In this document: piece by piece, positions 23,772 to 35,194 of the stretch
How positions within the stretch are numbered: position 1 is the stretch's first letter
Layout of the letters: the number at the start of each line of letters is the position of its first letter
NCBI RefSeq assembly: GCF_000004075.3
Contig: NC_026660.2
Location: 26,911,498 to 26,975,497 of the forward strand
Length of the DNA stretch: 64,000 nucleotides
Origin: Cucumis sativus
Lineage: Eukaryota > Streptophyta > Magnoliopsida > Cucurbitales > Cucurbitaceae
Reading direction: 5' to 3'
Notes under the pieces: model-generated
The model's database searches: none
Seen by the model: the letters and a program-made list of their open reading frames with translations, nothing else
What the model was told of the DNA's origin: nothing
Translations under genes and position numbers: made by a program

Positions 23772-25217
23772 ATGTTTCCTTGTTTGTTCTCTATGTTTTC
23801 CAAGAAACAATCAACAATTCACATAATTCCATTAATTGAGAGAGAGAAAAACTCCAAAAATAAGAAACCCATTATCAAGCCTTACATCCTTTACAATTCC
23901 CTTCTTCTTCTTTCTTTCATTCTCTGGTTTCTCATTATCTTCCTGTGTTTTCCAAAGTCAACGCTAAAAAACTCCCACAACCAAACTAACAATTTGGTCA
24001 TCACATGCGACGGACCTCCGTATGTCTACGTGTACGATCTGCCACCCGAGTTTAACCTCGGCCTTCTCCAAGACTGCCGCCACCTCAGCGTCTATACAGA
24101 CATGTGTCCCCACGTGGCGAATCGCGGCCTCGGCCGCCAAGTCTCCACCATCTCCACCGCCGCTAATTCTTGGTTCGCCACCCATCAGTTCATAGCCGAG
24201 ATGATCTTCCATGCACGTATGGAGAGTCACCCATGTCGCACACGCAATCCCAACATTGCTGATTTATTCTACATTCCCTTCTACGGTGGACTCCACGCGT
24301 CCAGCAAGTTCCGTGAGCCGAACATCACGGAGCGAGACGCGCTTGCCGTTCGATTAGTTGACTATATTCAATCACAACCCACGTGGTGGAAGAATAACGG
24401 ACGTGATCATTTCCTCGCACTAGGAAGAACCGCTTGGGACTTCATGAGGAATAATGCAAATGGGCCGGACTTCGGGGCGAATTCTTTGCTGACTCTAAAC
24501 GCGGTTCAAAACATGTCGGTGCTGACTGTGGAGCGAAACCCATGGACCGGGTCGAACCAATTCGGTATACCTTACGCCTCTTATTTCCACCCGTACACGT
24601 CGGGTGAGATTAAGACGTGGCAAAACAAAATGAGACAATCGAACAGGTCCCACTTGTTTACATTCATCGGGGCCCCACGTAAGGGGTTGGAGAAGGCTGC
24701 CATACGGAACGACATTATACAACAATGCGACATGTCGTCCAAATGCAAACTGGTGAATTGCCGAGGGGAGCAAGGGAAGGAATGTTACGATCCAGGGCAG
24801 GTTTTGAGAATAATGAGCGAATCCGAGTTTTGTCTGCAGGCGCCGGGGGACTCGTTCACACGGCGGTCGACGTTTGATTCCATACTGGCGGGGTGTATTC
24901 CGGTGTTCTTCTCGCCGCACACGGCGTATACGCAGTACTTTTGGTACTTGCCGGAGAAGGCAAGGGATTATTCTGTGTACATTGATGAAAAAGGGGAAGA
25001 AAGGAAGAGGATTGAGGAAGTGCTTTTGAAGATACCGAGAGAGAAAGTGAAGAAAATGAGGGAGAAGATTGTGAAATTGATTCCGAAAGTGACGTATAAG
25101 CACCCCAATTCTACTGATTTTCAGTTCAAGGATGCCGTTGATGTTGCCCTTGCCGCACTATACAAGCGCGTTTCGTCTTCCGTTGGCGTGGGCGGTGGCG
25201 ACGATATGTCTTTATAG
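23772..25217 (+). CDS. GT47 xyloglucan galactosyltransferase, XLT2-like
   Basis: Golgi type II membrane glycosyltransferase of family GT47 (exostosin fold). By family it adds galactose from UDP-galactose to xyloglucan side chains during cell-wall synthesis. Intronless, 481 residues from the first ATG at 23772; a second in-frame ATG at 23793 is possible. A short cytosolic tail leads to a membrane anchor at about residues 40-61 (LLLLSFILWFLIIFLCF). The catalytic region opens with PPYVYVYDLPPEFN. Conserved GT47 blocks follow: ADLFYIPFYGGLHA, WWKNNGRDHFLALGRTAWDF, the TFIGAPRKG block, and SEFCLQAPGDSFTRRSTFDS with AGCIPVFF, the presumed nucleotide-sugar site. The gene body is clearly G+C richer than its flanks. 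Similarity by eye is closest to XLT2 rather than MUR3, but paralogue assignment needs a tree. Confidence 0.9.
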   Translation: MFPCLFSMFSKKQSTIHIIPLIEREKNSKNKKPIIKPYILYNSLLLLSFILWFLIIFLCFPKSTLKNSHNQTNNLVITCDGPPYVYVYDLPPEFNLGLLQDCRHLSVYTDMCPHVANRGLGRQVSTISTAANSWFATHQFIAEMIFHARMESHPCRTRNPNIADLFYIPFYGGLHASSKFREPNITERDALAVRLVDYIQSQPTWWKNNGRDHFLALGRTAWDFMRNNANGPDFGANSLLTLNAVQNMSVLTVERNPWTGSNQFGIPYASYFHPYTSGEIKTWQNKMRQSNRSHLFTFIGAPRKGLEKAAIRNDIIQQCDMSSKCKLVNCRGEQGKECYDPGQVLRIMSESEFCLQAPGDSFTRRSTFDSILAGCIPVFFSPHTAYTQYFWYLPEKARDYSVYIDEKGEERKRIEEVLLKIPREKVKKMREKIVKLIPKVTYKHPNSTDFQFKDAVDVALAALYKRVSSSVGVGGGDDMSL

Positions 25218-25275
25218 AATGTTTTTGTTGTTATTTACTTTGTAGAAATTGTTAATTTTTCTTTTTCTTCTTTCT

Positions 25276-25276
<1 letters not shown>

Positions 25277-25312
<36 letters not shown>

Positions 25313-25332
25313 TTCTTCTTTTTTTTTTTTTT
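25277..25332. repeat. (TTTC)n microsatellite plus poly-T
   Basis: About eight TTTC units, then TTC units and a T-run, starting about 60 bp after the GT47 stop codon and probably inside its 3' UTR. Confidence 0.9.
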
Positions 25333-25883
25333 GGTGTATTCTATTTACAACCGGAGATTGCTTACAGGAATAATATTCTTACAAAATTTTGTTGCTTTTA
25401 TCTATAGGTTTATTTAAATTTGAATCTCCACAGGGTTCATTTTGACATCTTAATTTATGTTAAACTATAAATGGTCAATACAATAGGCCCTTCTACAAAT
25501 TTGAATATGCTGTTGTAATCAAAATTTTAGATGTCAAATGCCAATATTCGATGAGAAAGTTTATGAATAAAAATATCAAGTTGAAATTTTTAGAGTCTAT
25601 TAAGAAAAGAATCAAATCTTTCGTTATTAATAGTTTAGGTGAGGACTTGACAAACACCTAATCAAAAAGCTATAAAAAATCTGAAACCGTCTCATGTAAG
25701 AAAATCGATGACAAGATTAGAATAAAAAACACTGGGAATTCTCTATGTACACACTACACAAGCCTGTAATAATCATCACTCTTGAGGGGAAAAAAATAAA
25801 GAGGAGAAACATTCTAGACATTCCTAATTCATTTTCTACAGTTGGGGTTTGGATTGAAGAATAAATTTGGGGGAAACAAAACC

Positions 25884-25884
<1 letters not shown>

Positions 25885-25918
<34 letters not shown>
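25885..25918. repeat. (GA)n microsatellite
   Basis: About 17 uninterrupted GA dinucleotides. Confidence 0.95.
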
Positions 25919-25919
<1 letters not shown>

Positions 25920-26206
25920 AGTAAGAACAAGAAGAAAATCAAGTTTTACAATTTGAACGATGATCAGAAAGATGACATCTTCAGAGCTGCTTTAAATAAT
26001 GACTCATTGCAACTCACAGCTGCTTTGTGACTCCTCTAATTTATGCTTTCATTCTCAGCAACCTTCACATTTGTATCCATATGCTACATCTCTGTATCAA
26101 AACAATCCATTCAAAATTTCTATGCAAGAAAAAAAAACCCGTTAAAAACAGTGGCAGTTCTGAGAAACCATCTACTAGTACTTGAATTCAACAGATTGCA
26201 ACTCTA

Positions 26207-28449
26207 TTATCCAGAATAGATGAATTGTTCACAGGTACCTTTGATTGAAGATTTATCGTATTTATCTTCATCCTTCCAATCGCAATCTTCATCGTCTTCT
26301 TCTTCTTCTCCCATTTCGTCCCTTCCATCGTTGCCAATATCACTTTCACTGGCTGTTTCCCATTCAGAATCATCAGTCTCTCTACCGTAGACATCACCAG
26401 CACCATCTTCACATTGGACATTTCCATGTTTAATAGCTGCCTCCCTGAATAACCAAGCAGCACGCATCTGCTTCTTAACGAGTCGCTCAGCGTAGTCAGG
26501 AACCTTGTTTTGCCTTAATGAAAGATCTGGGTCGTTAGACTGAGAGCACTCGTTTATGAACAATATGGCATCCAACAGACTTTCTTTGGCCAAGCCAAGC
26601 ATATCATAGGCCTGAGCTCTTCTCCAAAGACTTTTAGCATGACGGTTTACGGGATTGTGAAGACAGAGAGCACGTGTAGCATCACCAATGGCAGCTATGG
26701 GCTGCTGCAACAGAAGATAGCATTGAGCACGGTTACTGTACAGAACGACTCTTTCCTTTTTGGATCTCATGGGGCATAATGCTAGTGCTTCTGAATACTT
26801 GGATGCAGCTGCGGATATATTTCCTGATGAAAACATGGAATTTCCTTCAAGCTTGATAACAAGAGCTGCAGCCTGCTTGATTCGCAGATCCTCTTTTGGC
26901 ATGCTCTTTTCCCACTTGAGTCTTTGCCTTGATTTTAATAGTTCTTCGATCTGTTCCTTTGTACGATTGCTGATAGAATTGCGTCCGGCACCTTGGGATT
27001 GGATACATTCCTGAAGAACATTAGTTATGGATTCCCCCAGTTTCCGGTGATCACCCAGAGATGATATCTCCGCTAGATCCAGAAGTGTTGGTGCAGCTTT
27101 GTCGATTACCTGTGAATACAATGGCACAGTTAAAGAGTGAACTACACTGCAAGCTAAAACTTCAAAGGTATTGGCCTTACTATTTTAAATGCAATATATA
27201 ATTAAAGATATTAGAAAAATTTTGGAGAACAGTCAAAATTTCGAAGATAGCTGGATCAGAAAAACATTATGGTAACTACTAACTAGCATCACTGACAGTG
27301 ACAACAGTATAAGAAATGGAAATTTAACACAGTTAAGTTGCCAAATACTTTTTGGAGCCAATTTGCAATTTAACCCTTTTAGTGTCTACGGAAGCAATTC
27401 AACTTGTGTCACATCACATGAAAAATTGAAAAACCAAGTGAGTTCTTTAATGTGAAAAGCAAAGAGAAATGAACATCAACCTTATGGCTTGTATTTGGAT
27501 CCTGAAGCAACCACATCAGACAATCAATTGCCATAGACTGCCAATCGTCTGAAGACCGGGCAATGTTACACAATGCTTCAATAATACTGGGACAGTTAGC
27601 AACAGGTCCCCTACCAAGTTTATGGTGGCAGATTGTTCTTAGTAAACCAATACCAGCTGGTGAGTTTTCATTTACGAGACCACCCCACATGCCAGGTAGC
27701 TTTACTAAGAATTCGGGCTTGCATATAGTCGGAAGAAACTCAGGTTTGAATGCAAAGCAGTTGATAAGTTGTAAGGACCAACACTGTAACTGACTGGCCC
27801 ATTCCTCTGCCTTTCTAGATTCCATTTCGACCCCACCCATTCCACGAGTAAGAAGATCACAATGATAACTAAGCCTTCTGTCTACATACTGGTAAAAGTG
27901 AGTATAAACAATTTCAAGAGAACTCATTGCCAGTTGAATTGAGAGCTCGAGTATCTCGGCATGACTAGCCACAGCAGGAAAAGTACTTGCATAAGTAGCT
28001 AGATGACCAAGGGCACGAACAGCTACTCTCTGCTCAACCCAAGTTAATCTTCCGCTAAGAAGTTCAACTAGTGGTGGAATCACCGCAGCATGCACAGCAG
28101 TTTCAGCAAACTCCTCCATGTTCATCGTGTAGGATCCAATGATATGTGCAGCATAATACGGAATATAAATGTTTTGGTCGTGAGAAAGCCAACGCCGATT
28201 TTTCAGTCCCTTCCATATAAGTGCAGACATACATTCAAATATCCCCAATTCAATAAATTCAGGATCATTAGGATGTGCCATTGCTGTGTTCCAAAGCCCA
28301 CTAATGGGGAGAACTTGACCATCATCATCTTGAGAAGGAAGTTCTCTAAAGAACTTCAAGATACTTGCTCTGCGCTTACTAGGATTTCCTTCTTTCATGA
28401 CACAAAAGAAACATCCCGGATAAGGACAGTCTGTAGACACTTTCTCCAT
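26207..28449 (-). CDS. ARM-repeat plus TPR protein, two exons
   Basis: Exon 1 (28449-27481, 323 codons) and exon 2 (27109-26207) join across a GT-AG intron to give 623 residues. The N-terminal half begins with a short Cys-containing segment (CPYPGCFFC) and then reads as helical ARM/HEAT-type repeats, such as AAVIPPLVELLSGRLTWVEQRVAVRALGHLATYA. The C-terminal half has about three tetratricopeptide repeats from residue about 420: KLEGNSMFSSGNISAAASKYSEAL, then RVVLYSNRAQCYLLLQQ and AKSLWRRAQAYDMLG. It ends in an acidic tail (EEEEDDEDCDWKDEDK). TPRs of this kind often bind Hsp90/Hsp70 tails, so a co-chaperone or scaffold role is possible but unproven. No signal peptide or membrane helix. The start is the first in-frame ATG. 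A GTACCT near codon 613 could be an alternative donor that changes the last ten residues. Confidence 0.85.
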
Positions 28450-29839
28450 ACTCAGCAACTACTTAAGTATCAGAAGGGCAAGAATTAAAGTCTCATTACT
28501 GAGTTGGTTCAAGAAAAATCAACAGAACTGCAAATGAAACAAAAAGATAACAGAATATCAGGCAGACAACAATTCATCTAAACCAAACAAAAATTGCCAG
28601 CAAGATAAGTTCAAATATTTTCTACCGTTTCAAGAAATCACATTTTTCTTTCTGTTCCATTCATTAGGCAAAACCCACCTCATGATGCATATACATGAAA
28701 TTTAAACATTCATATGCCTCGCCAAAATGGGACAGGTTTTTACAAAACACAAAATTAGAGCATACCGTACAAAAGGTCTAAGGCCAATTTTGTAGAACGA
28801 AATCGAGTTAAACTTAAAACACACAGTGGGTATGAAAAATCGATTCACATGGCCATCAAAATAAGACACCATGAACAGAGAGTGAAAACGAAATTACGTA
28901 AATCAAGCAGATTTCCAGATCAATGAAGAATTGGGTCACGTTACTTTCGAACAACAAAATTGTACTGAGAAAAGGAGTGAAATTGACCCAAAAATTTAGA
29001 TAAATTAAGTTGAAAAAGCAACTGACTTGATTCTAGCATATCCCTATAGTTGCGCATGTTAGGCGTACACAGATCTGAAGGCGACAGCTATAAGCAAATA
29101 GAAACGTTAAAATTAAAACCCATGACCAAAAGTCCAACCCCAGAGCAAAAACAGAAAAAGAAAGACCCAACAGAAAATTGGGAAATTCGAAAGAGAAGAA
29201 AATATCTCAAGAACTAAAACAAAGAAGCAACTACGATTCAAACATTTTGTATCTTTTCCAGAGATTGAGGAAGCATAATCAGAAAACAATGAGATAGCAA
29301 GTTCGAAGGAGATACCTCGGAGCAATAAAAAGAAAAGGAAAAAGAAAAGAAAAAGAAAAGAAAAAAAAAGGTGGTTGTAGTGGCGATAAGCTGAGTAAGG
29401 AGGTAGTAATGGTCAGCAACAACGAGGAAAGGCAAAGGGGGAAAAAGAAAAATTCAAAATTGAAGTGTTTTTGGGTTTGATTTGATTCAATTCAGAGGTG
29501 GTCTCTGGTAAAGAAAAAAGAAAAAGAAATGAGGAGTGGAGGGAGAGGGGAAGATGGTGGTGGGCGAGACGACGACGTTTTGGAGTTTTGATTCGGACAA
29601 TGAAGAAGATCTCACAATGTAATATAGGCTATAAGCGCTGTCAAATGCTAAAAAAATTTAATTTCCATAAACAACAAAGAAAAGCCCCACGCGCACTCCA
29701 TTGGGATCTGATGTACAGCTGTGATGTCACACGTGAGATTGTGCATCCTAAAAATGGGTGCTGAGGACCCACGCGAGGAAGAGCGCGTGAGAGTATTAAT
29801 GCTAAAGCGTTGCGTTTAGAGGGAATAAGATGGGCCGAG

Positions 29840-29903
29840 TGGGCCAGCCTTATTGTTTCCATTATTGTTACGGTTTTTCCTTTTAGTTTCTAAGGCTGGC
29901 CCA
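29840..29903. repeat. Inverted repeat carrying TGGGCC motifs
   Basis: TGGGCCAGCCTTA at 29840-29852 is exactly complemented by TAAGGCTGGCCCA at 29891-29903, with a 38-bp spacer. A further TGGGCC at 29831-29836 sits just outside. TGGGCC/Y is the plant site II element bound by TCP factors in promoters of growth-related genes. The repeat lies about 1.4 kb upstream of the ARM/TPR ATG. Confidence 0.55.
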
Positions 29904-30688
29904 TCTCCCTCCCCCCTTACACGCCTGTCAATTTTACCGTTTCCAATTGACCAAGATTAATTTTACATAAATGTCCCTCCCAAATCCCAGACCCCAGACC
30001 CCAAACCCCAAGTACTTCTACTTTATGTAAGTTGTTGTTGTCACGGTCACGGCAATGCCCGGTGGTCGCATTATTTTTTATTATTATTACTCTGTGATTA
30101 TAAATGGGAGTGGTAAATTAATGAATTCAATTATTTCTTCCACACTTAAATGAGTGATGACATGTGTTTTGATGAAAATATAATTATGTATGGGGATGTG
30201 GGAAAAATTAAAGAAAATCCAAATGGAAAGTTTTATGATTTGTGAGGGATAGTTCCAAGGTGAAAGGACCAAGAATGATGCACTTTTAGAATTCAATTCT
30301 TTGCCAAATCAAGTGGGATTTGGTTGCTAGACAACACAAGGGCTTGCACGTTTTCAAAATGGAAATCATGACATGGTGTTGTATGATAGATAATGAATGG
30401 TACAGAAATTGTGGAATGTTGCTTTGTCTTCTTATAAGTTATAACAAATTTAAACAATTTATTCAAAAAAAAAGAAAAAGGAAAAAGATTTGTCTGTTAG
30501 AGTAATGACTGAGGAGGGAATAGGGATAAGATGAAATAGGTAAAGAAAAAAAGAAAAATGGTGAGTAAGAGCGTATGTACAATGGGAGAGTAATTTGAAG
30601 AGAGAAATGAGATTGGGGGGATCGGTGAGGGGGACAGAGGATGGTGGATGGTGGAAGGTGGGGGCCAGTGAGTGACAGGCAACGCACT

Positions 30689-30804
30689 ATATAAAAGGAA
30701 GAAGACAAAGTCGAAGGTTGTGACAAGGACATGTGTTGGAATTGGATTTGGTGTTTTTGTTTGAAAATGGGAAAGGGGTTTTGGGGTTTAGGGTTTAGGG
30801 TTTG
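30689..30804 (+). promoter_or_regulatory. TATA box and telo-box tract of a possible transcript
   Basis: CTATATAAAAGG at about 30689 is a strong plant TATA box. About 95 bp further on, near 30784-30804, is a tract of three TTTAGGG-type units, that is, telo-boxes (AAACCCTA on the other strand). These motifs are known in 5' regions of plant translation and growth genes. Downstream only short frames occur, for example a 20-codon ATG frame at about 30931 beginning MESWAENLG, so the product, if any, is unknown. Confidence 0.35.
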
Positions 30805-31412
30805 AATATGTATAAATGAAGGGGGAAGGAAAAATGAAAAGGGGGAGAAAAGTTGATTCAGGCGAGTGAAGGGAATCTTCAAGAGGTGTGTCTCTTTCAA
30901 TTGAATTGAGGAAGCAAATGGTGAAGTAATAGATGGAATCATGGGCAGAGAATTTGGGGATTCGGGGACCAGTGCCTTCTCGTTCAATACATTGATCAGC
31001 ACCAACAGCCGAAGACAACCATCGTTGAGCAAACCCCTCAATTTGGGCCCCCAAACATTCCTTCTCCCTTCTTATATGGACCTCTACCACTCATTTGGGC
31101 CTTCACATTTTTACCTCTCTCTCCTTCCGAATATGTCTATCTATACTCTCTAAACTTTTCTACCTTTGGTTTTTCAATTTTTCATCTTTAAACCTCCATT
31201 GCAAATAATATTGATAACTTTTGCAACCTTTGCCTTAGACTATTGAATTTCTCATATAACTTTTTTTTGTTTAAAATAAATCTTTGATCATATATATACA
31301 TATATTATGAGGCTTCTTTATCACTACTCATTGTTTTCAGTAGACCTAAAAATAACATATTACATTATAAGAATTTTATGACTCTTTTAATACTAATTGT
31401 TTCGCTTGTATG

Positions 31413-31500
31413 TGTATGTATATATAATTTCTAACCATGTCACACACATATATATATGTGTATATATAATTTTTAAGCATGTCACACACACATATATAAT
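31413..31500. repeat. About 42-bp imperfect tandem repeat
   Basis: Two imperfect copies of a TGTATATATAATTT ... CATGTCACACACA unit with AT/CA-rich joins. Confidence 0.7.
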
Positions 31501-33853
31501 ACATGACATTGTTCATTTGTCAACTCTAAAATCATATGTAAATTAGATTTAAAGTATTTTCGTTAGTTTGACCATCTTTCATATTATTAATTTAATTTCA
31601 AGTTGAAAAGACTTCAATATATTACAATAAGATAAGGTTAGCTGTCAAATGTGATGTGCTTAGAAAGATGACGAAAAGAAGGAAATTATAATTGAATGGC
31701 TGGGACATGTTTAAATAAATGTGTATATATATATATCAACATGACACTAAAATAACAATATAGAATAAATAATTGAGAATGTGAATAGATGTTAAGAGAT
31801 GTTTTTTCTTTGGTTAGCAATAGTACCCTCTTAAATTATTCAAAATTTCCGAATAAGGACATGAGAAATGTGCATATGAGTAATTAAACTGGTAACAGTT
31901 ATACTAAATAAAAAAAGTATGGTCAAAAGATAATTGAGAATTTGGGATGGATGAACAAGGAGCATCTAACCCTCCATTAAACATTATAATTTGTCACTAC
32001 TCCGTGATCGCGTTTCTATTTGTTGATTTTTTTACTTCAAATTGCCATCACCCTTCGACCTTCACTTACTTTACAGTTTAAATATTAATTCCAATCTTGT
32101 TCTCTTTCCTTTTCACAAAAAAGATGTTTTCTTTTTAAAAATTGCCTTTTATATTTTATTCTATTATATTGTTTTTGTTTTGTTAGATAGTTTAATTCAC
32201 TAATTGATTGAACGTGAATGGACAATGTTTGTTGGTTAAATAATTGAAACATAGGCTAGAAGTAGAAGTAACTATTGGTTTAGTTGATAAATGGATAAAA
32301 AAGGTTGTTGTTGTAATTAGGATGTATTTAGTTTCATCCAATTAAACTCTACTCAATTATATCTGCCAAGTCCAGAGTACTACAATAAGGACTACTAGCT
32401 TCTTTCTTAAATTTAATGAGGCAACCCCCTATTAAATTATTATTTCTTAACAAAATGTAAGCAACAACGAAATTCAACAACCTTTTGTTTTCTTGGTATT
32501 TTGTAACTACCTCACTTATTGTCCCTTCATTATGGCCTATACTTTACAAATTGACGTTGCAAAATTTGCTCCATTAACCTCGTCCCAAATTGCTAACGCT
32601 CTTCCTCCCTTCACCATGAAAAAACATTCAAAAATACTTTAGTGCTTATGAGCTGCAACATAGCTCTTCATCACAAGAAGTTGCACCAAACCTTTTTTCT
32701 TTTTCTTTTCTTTGAAAAATATGATTTGTCATCCAAAAGTATGAAATTAGACTGCATATAATTGGAATAATCAATTTTTTTTCAGACTTGCTCCAAACAA
32801 AGGCGGAAGTACACCTAAGTTCAAGAGAAACTAAGAGGCGATACACTGAAAACACATATGACAAAAGGAAAAAGTCAGAGCTGGAAAATATATACAAAAA
32901 AAAAAACACATAGTTTGATGGCTTATAGCCTTTTTTTTAATGACAAAATAATATTACACTGAGACAAGTTATTATAAATAATAGCTTCAATCTATTACTT
33001 TTCTTTTAGACATTGAAATATATATGAAACGTGATAGGTGAAAAGCTGATCACGAAATGTGGTAACTCAGTACACACTGATTTGAAAAACTTTCCGCTTT
33101 CCGTAACTCCGTTAGTGAATTTAGAAAGAGAGATGATGAGAAACAGGTTGGGACTAGATACAAGATCAAAGGGCAACGTTTCTGAAAAGGAAGGTGTAGA
33201 AGTTAAATAATAGTACCGACATTGGAAGTTAGAAGAGAGAGGGTAACGTATACAATTGTATTTTAGGTAAGTAGGTATTATAAATGGTGAGAGGCAAATT
33301 GAAGAAAGAAACAAGCAAGCTGCTGATTTTGCATTTAACTCGTTTACCCGCATTTCGATACTCTTATGAAGTCGGTGATGCATAGAAATACATAAAGACA
33401 AAATAACCCTCATTCCATCCTATAGCCACCGACACAGAAAGCTTTCCCATCTTCTTATAAGAACTGACAAATTCACTCTCCACAAAATTTACCATTCCAA
33501 ATGGGCCCTCAAATTTCTACATCCACTTAACTGCACCCTTTAATTAATGAACCATTTCACGGATTCAGACTTCCGAATCTTTCAGTACCAAAAACCCAAT
33601 GAAATAACTATCTTTCATTTTCATCTTCTTTGCAACAATAATAATGTAATGTAAATCTGTAATCCAATAATAGAAATATAGCCCTACCCAAATGGCACCG
33701 TACAATTTCTTTTGGTATTTTGGCCATTTGGTGCTTCGTTCCCCAACACTAACACAGTAACATATTCAAAAACATAAGAAGAAAGAAAGTTATTATTGGT
33801 AACAACCAATAAAAATTTATAAAAACTAAATTTGAGATTCAATTGAATTTGAA

Positions 33854-35194
33854 TCAACTCTTCTTCCCCTCTGTTCCGTCTTCTTCCAAATAAGATTTCT
33901 TCCTCCTCTCCGCCCCGGCCAACCCACAAATCACAAGAAAACACGTGGCGTAAATCCCATGTATTTTCCAGTTCGTTCTTGGTGGTTGGTGTAGGACCAT
34001 CCTATGGAACACCGACACGTAGTAATGCAAACCCACTGCGTACCCAACGAAGGTTTGGGCCAGGCCCAACATTCTCGAGCCCAGCCCACAATCGGTGGAG
34101 AACACCAGCACCAGGTACATCACCAGAAACAGCAGATACAAGATGTATCCAAGGGTTTGCATTACCTGCAAGCAAATGTAGGTTGATTGCGACGTGGAGT
34201 AGAAAAATTTGAGGGGCTCCAGCCCAGTCACCACCGACGATAAGCACAGGATGCCGAAGTAGATTGCTAGGTAGACTTGGATGAATATCAGTAACTTTTG
34301 GAGTGAGAAATAAGCTTTGATCCGATTGAATAAAAGACTAACCAAGATTAACGGAATCAAAATGAATGCGAAGGAGGTTAGAGAAGCGATTGTGGAGGCG
34401 TATTTGTTACCCACGATGGGTTTGAATCCCATTGTCATTTGTTTGTTGGCTTTAGTAATGTATGCTTTGGAAGTGGTGGAGATTCTCGCCAGGTCTGGGA
34501 TCAAAGTTTTCTGAAATTTCGTGGTTAGATCTCTGAACTCCGAGACTAAATCCTCGTCTTCATCATCGTCGACCCAACTGGGTTTTGCTTTGGCCTGTAC
34601 TTGTTTTTTGGGTTTTTCCTCATTCGGCTTCTTCTCTGATTTCTGCTCTTTGTTTGTTTTGTCGAGATGGGTGGTTTGGGATTGTTTTGAGGAATTGGGT
34701 GTTGTCGTTTTGTTCTTGGGTGTGCTTGATTTGAGTAGATCTGAGGATTTCTTGGCAGAGAGTGGAGTGGTTTTGGTAGAATTGGAGGATTTTGAAGTGG
34801 AATTGAGCTTAGCAGTGGAATTGAGCTTTTTGAGCCCAACCTTAAGGATGCCACCGGATGTCAGTTTGGTGGAATTGGTAGTCTTACCAAGCATAGTCTT
34901 ATTCTTGGTGGACAAATTATTCTTAATAAGCTTGGTTTGGTTTTTTGAGGATTGGGTGGGAGCTTTAATGAGCTTGTTGTTCTGAGTTTTGGTGGGTAAG
35001 GCATCACTAGACTTCTTCTTCTTCGGCTCATCCTCTTCCACCGACTCCAAAATTCTTCTTCCTCTTCGCAAGAATTCTCCATTTCGAGATTCAGATTCGG
35101 CGCACACACATAAGAGAAAAGCCGAAGCAAAAAGAACCAAAACAAGAAAGAGCAGAATTACCTTTGTGGCTCTGAAATTCCCAACTCGAGCCAT
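33854..35194 (-). CDS. Polytopic membrane protein, sequon-rich ectodomain, unknown function
   Basis: Intronless, 446 residues from an ATG. A signal peptide or signal anchor covers about 1-32 (ATKVILLFLVLVLFASAFLLCVCA). Residues about 35-205 are low-complexity, rich in Lys, Thr, Ser and Asn, and hold nine N-glycosylation sequons (NQT, NLS, NKT twice, NST four times, NSS). An acidic patch, DDDEDED, comes at about 208-215, then an amphipathic stretch. About five membrane segments follow: 262-285, 295-316, 335-363, 372-393 and 408-425. The C-terminus is charged and ends in a KKS-type tail. If the signal peptide is cleaved, the Lys/Thr region is lumenal or apoplastic and probably glycosylated. I do not recognise the family; plant genomes contain similar proteins without assigned function. 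The open frames on the opposite strand are shadows of this gene. Confidence 0.8.
   Translation of the reverse strand: MARVGNFRATKVILLFLVLVLFASAFLLCVCAESESRNGEFLRRGRRILESVEEDEPKKKKSSDALPTKTQNNKLIKAPTQSSKNQTKLIKNNLSTKNKTMLGKTTNSTKLTSGGILKVGLKKLNSTAKLNSTSKSSNSTKTTPLSAKKSSDLLKSSTPKNKTTTPNSSKQSQTTHLDKTNKEQKSEKKPNEEKPKKQVQAKAKPSWVDDDEDEDLVSEFRDLTTKFQKTLIPDLARISTTSKAYITKANKQMTMGFKPIVGNKYASTIASLTSFAFILIPLILVSLLFNRIKAYFSLQKLLIFIQVYLAIYFGILCLSSVVTGLEPLKFFYSTSQSTYICLQVMQTLGYILYLLFLVMYLVLVFSTDCGLGSRMLGLAQTFVGYAVGLHYYVSVFHRMVLHQPPRTNWKIHGIYATCFLVICGLAGAERRKKSYLEEDGTEGKKS

Larger units (their letters stand above)
25218..26206. other. Convergent 3' region with microsatellites
   Basis: Holds the 3' ends of the GT47 gene (+) and the ARM/TPR gene (-). 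Contains a (TTTC)n tract at about 25277-25310 followed by a T-run, and a (GA)17 tract at about 25885-25918. A 62-codon frame here simply reads through the GA repeat. Confidence 0.65.
28450..33853. other. Long intergenic region, 5.4 kb
   Basis: About 28450-29560 should be 5' UTR, possibly with a leader intron, and promoter of the ARM/TPR gene. A TGGGCC-bearing inverted repeat lies at 29840-29903. A TATA box and telo-box tract at 30.69-30.80 kb suggest a further transcript with no clear protein. From 31.2 to 33.85 kb the DNA is AT-rich with no gene seen, apart from a small tandem repeat at 31413-31500. The end near 33.85 kb is 3' UTR of the membrane-protein gene. Confidence 0.55.

Noticed and set aside
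24495-25103. 202-codon frame on the minus strand
   Set aside because: It is antisense to the well-supported GT47 gene; the length comes from that gene's codon bias.
30784-30804. Interstitial telomere sequence
   Set aside because: Only about three units occur, in a promoter-like setting, so a telo-box is the better reading than a relic chromosome end.
30463-31041. 192-codon minus-strand frame
   Set aside because: It is low-complexity Ser/Pro/Phe sequence antisense to a purine-rich stretch; it has no motif and runs against the TATA box here.
30960-31080. Possible miR395-like stretch on the minus strand (GTTTGGGGG core)
   Set aside because: Only the G-rich core matches; flanking bases of the highly conserved mature sequence do not.
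34521-34985. 154-codon frame on the plus strand
   Set aside because: It is antisense to the Lys/Thr/Ser-rich part of the membrane-protein gene.
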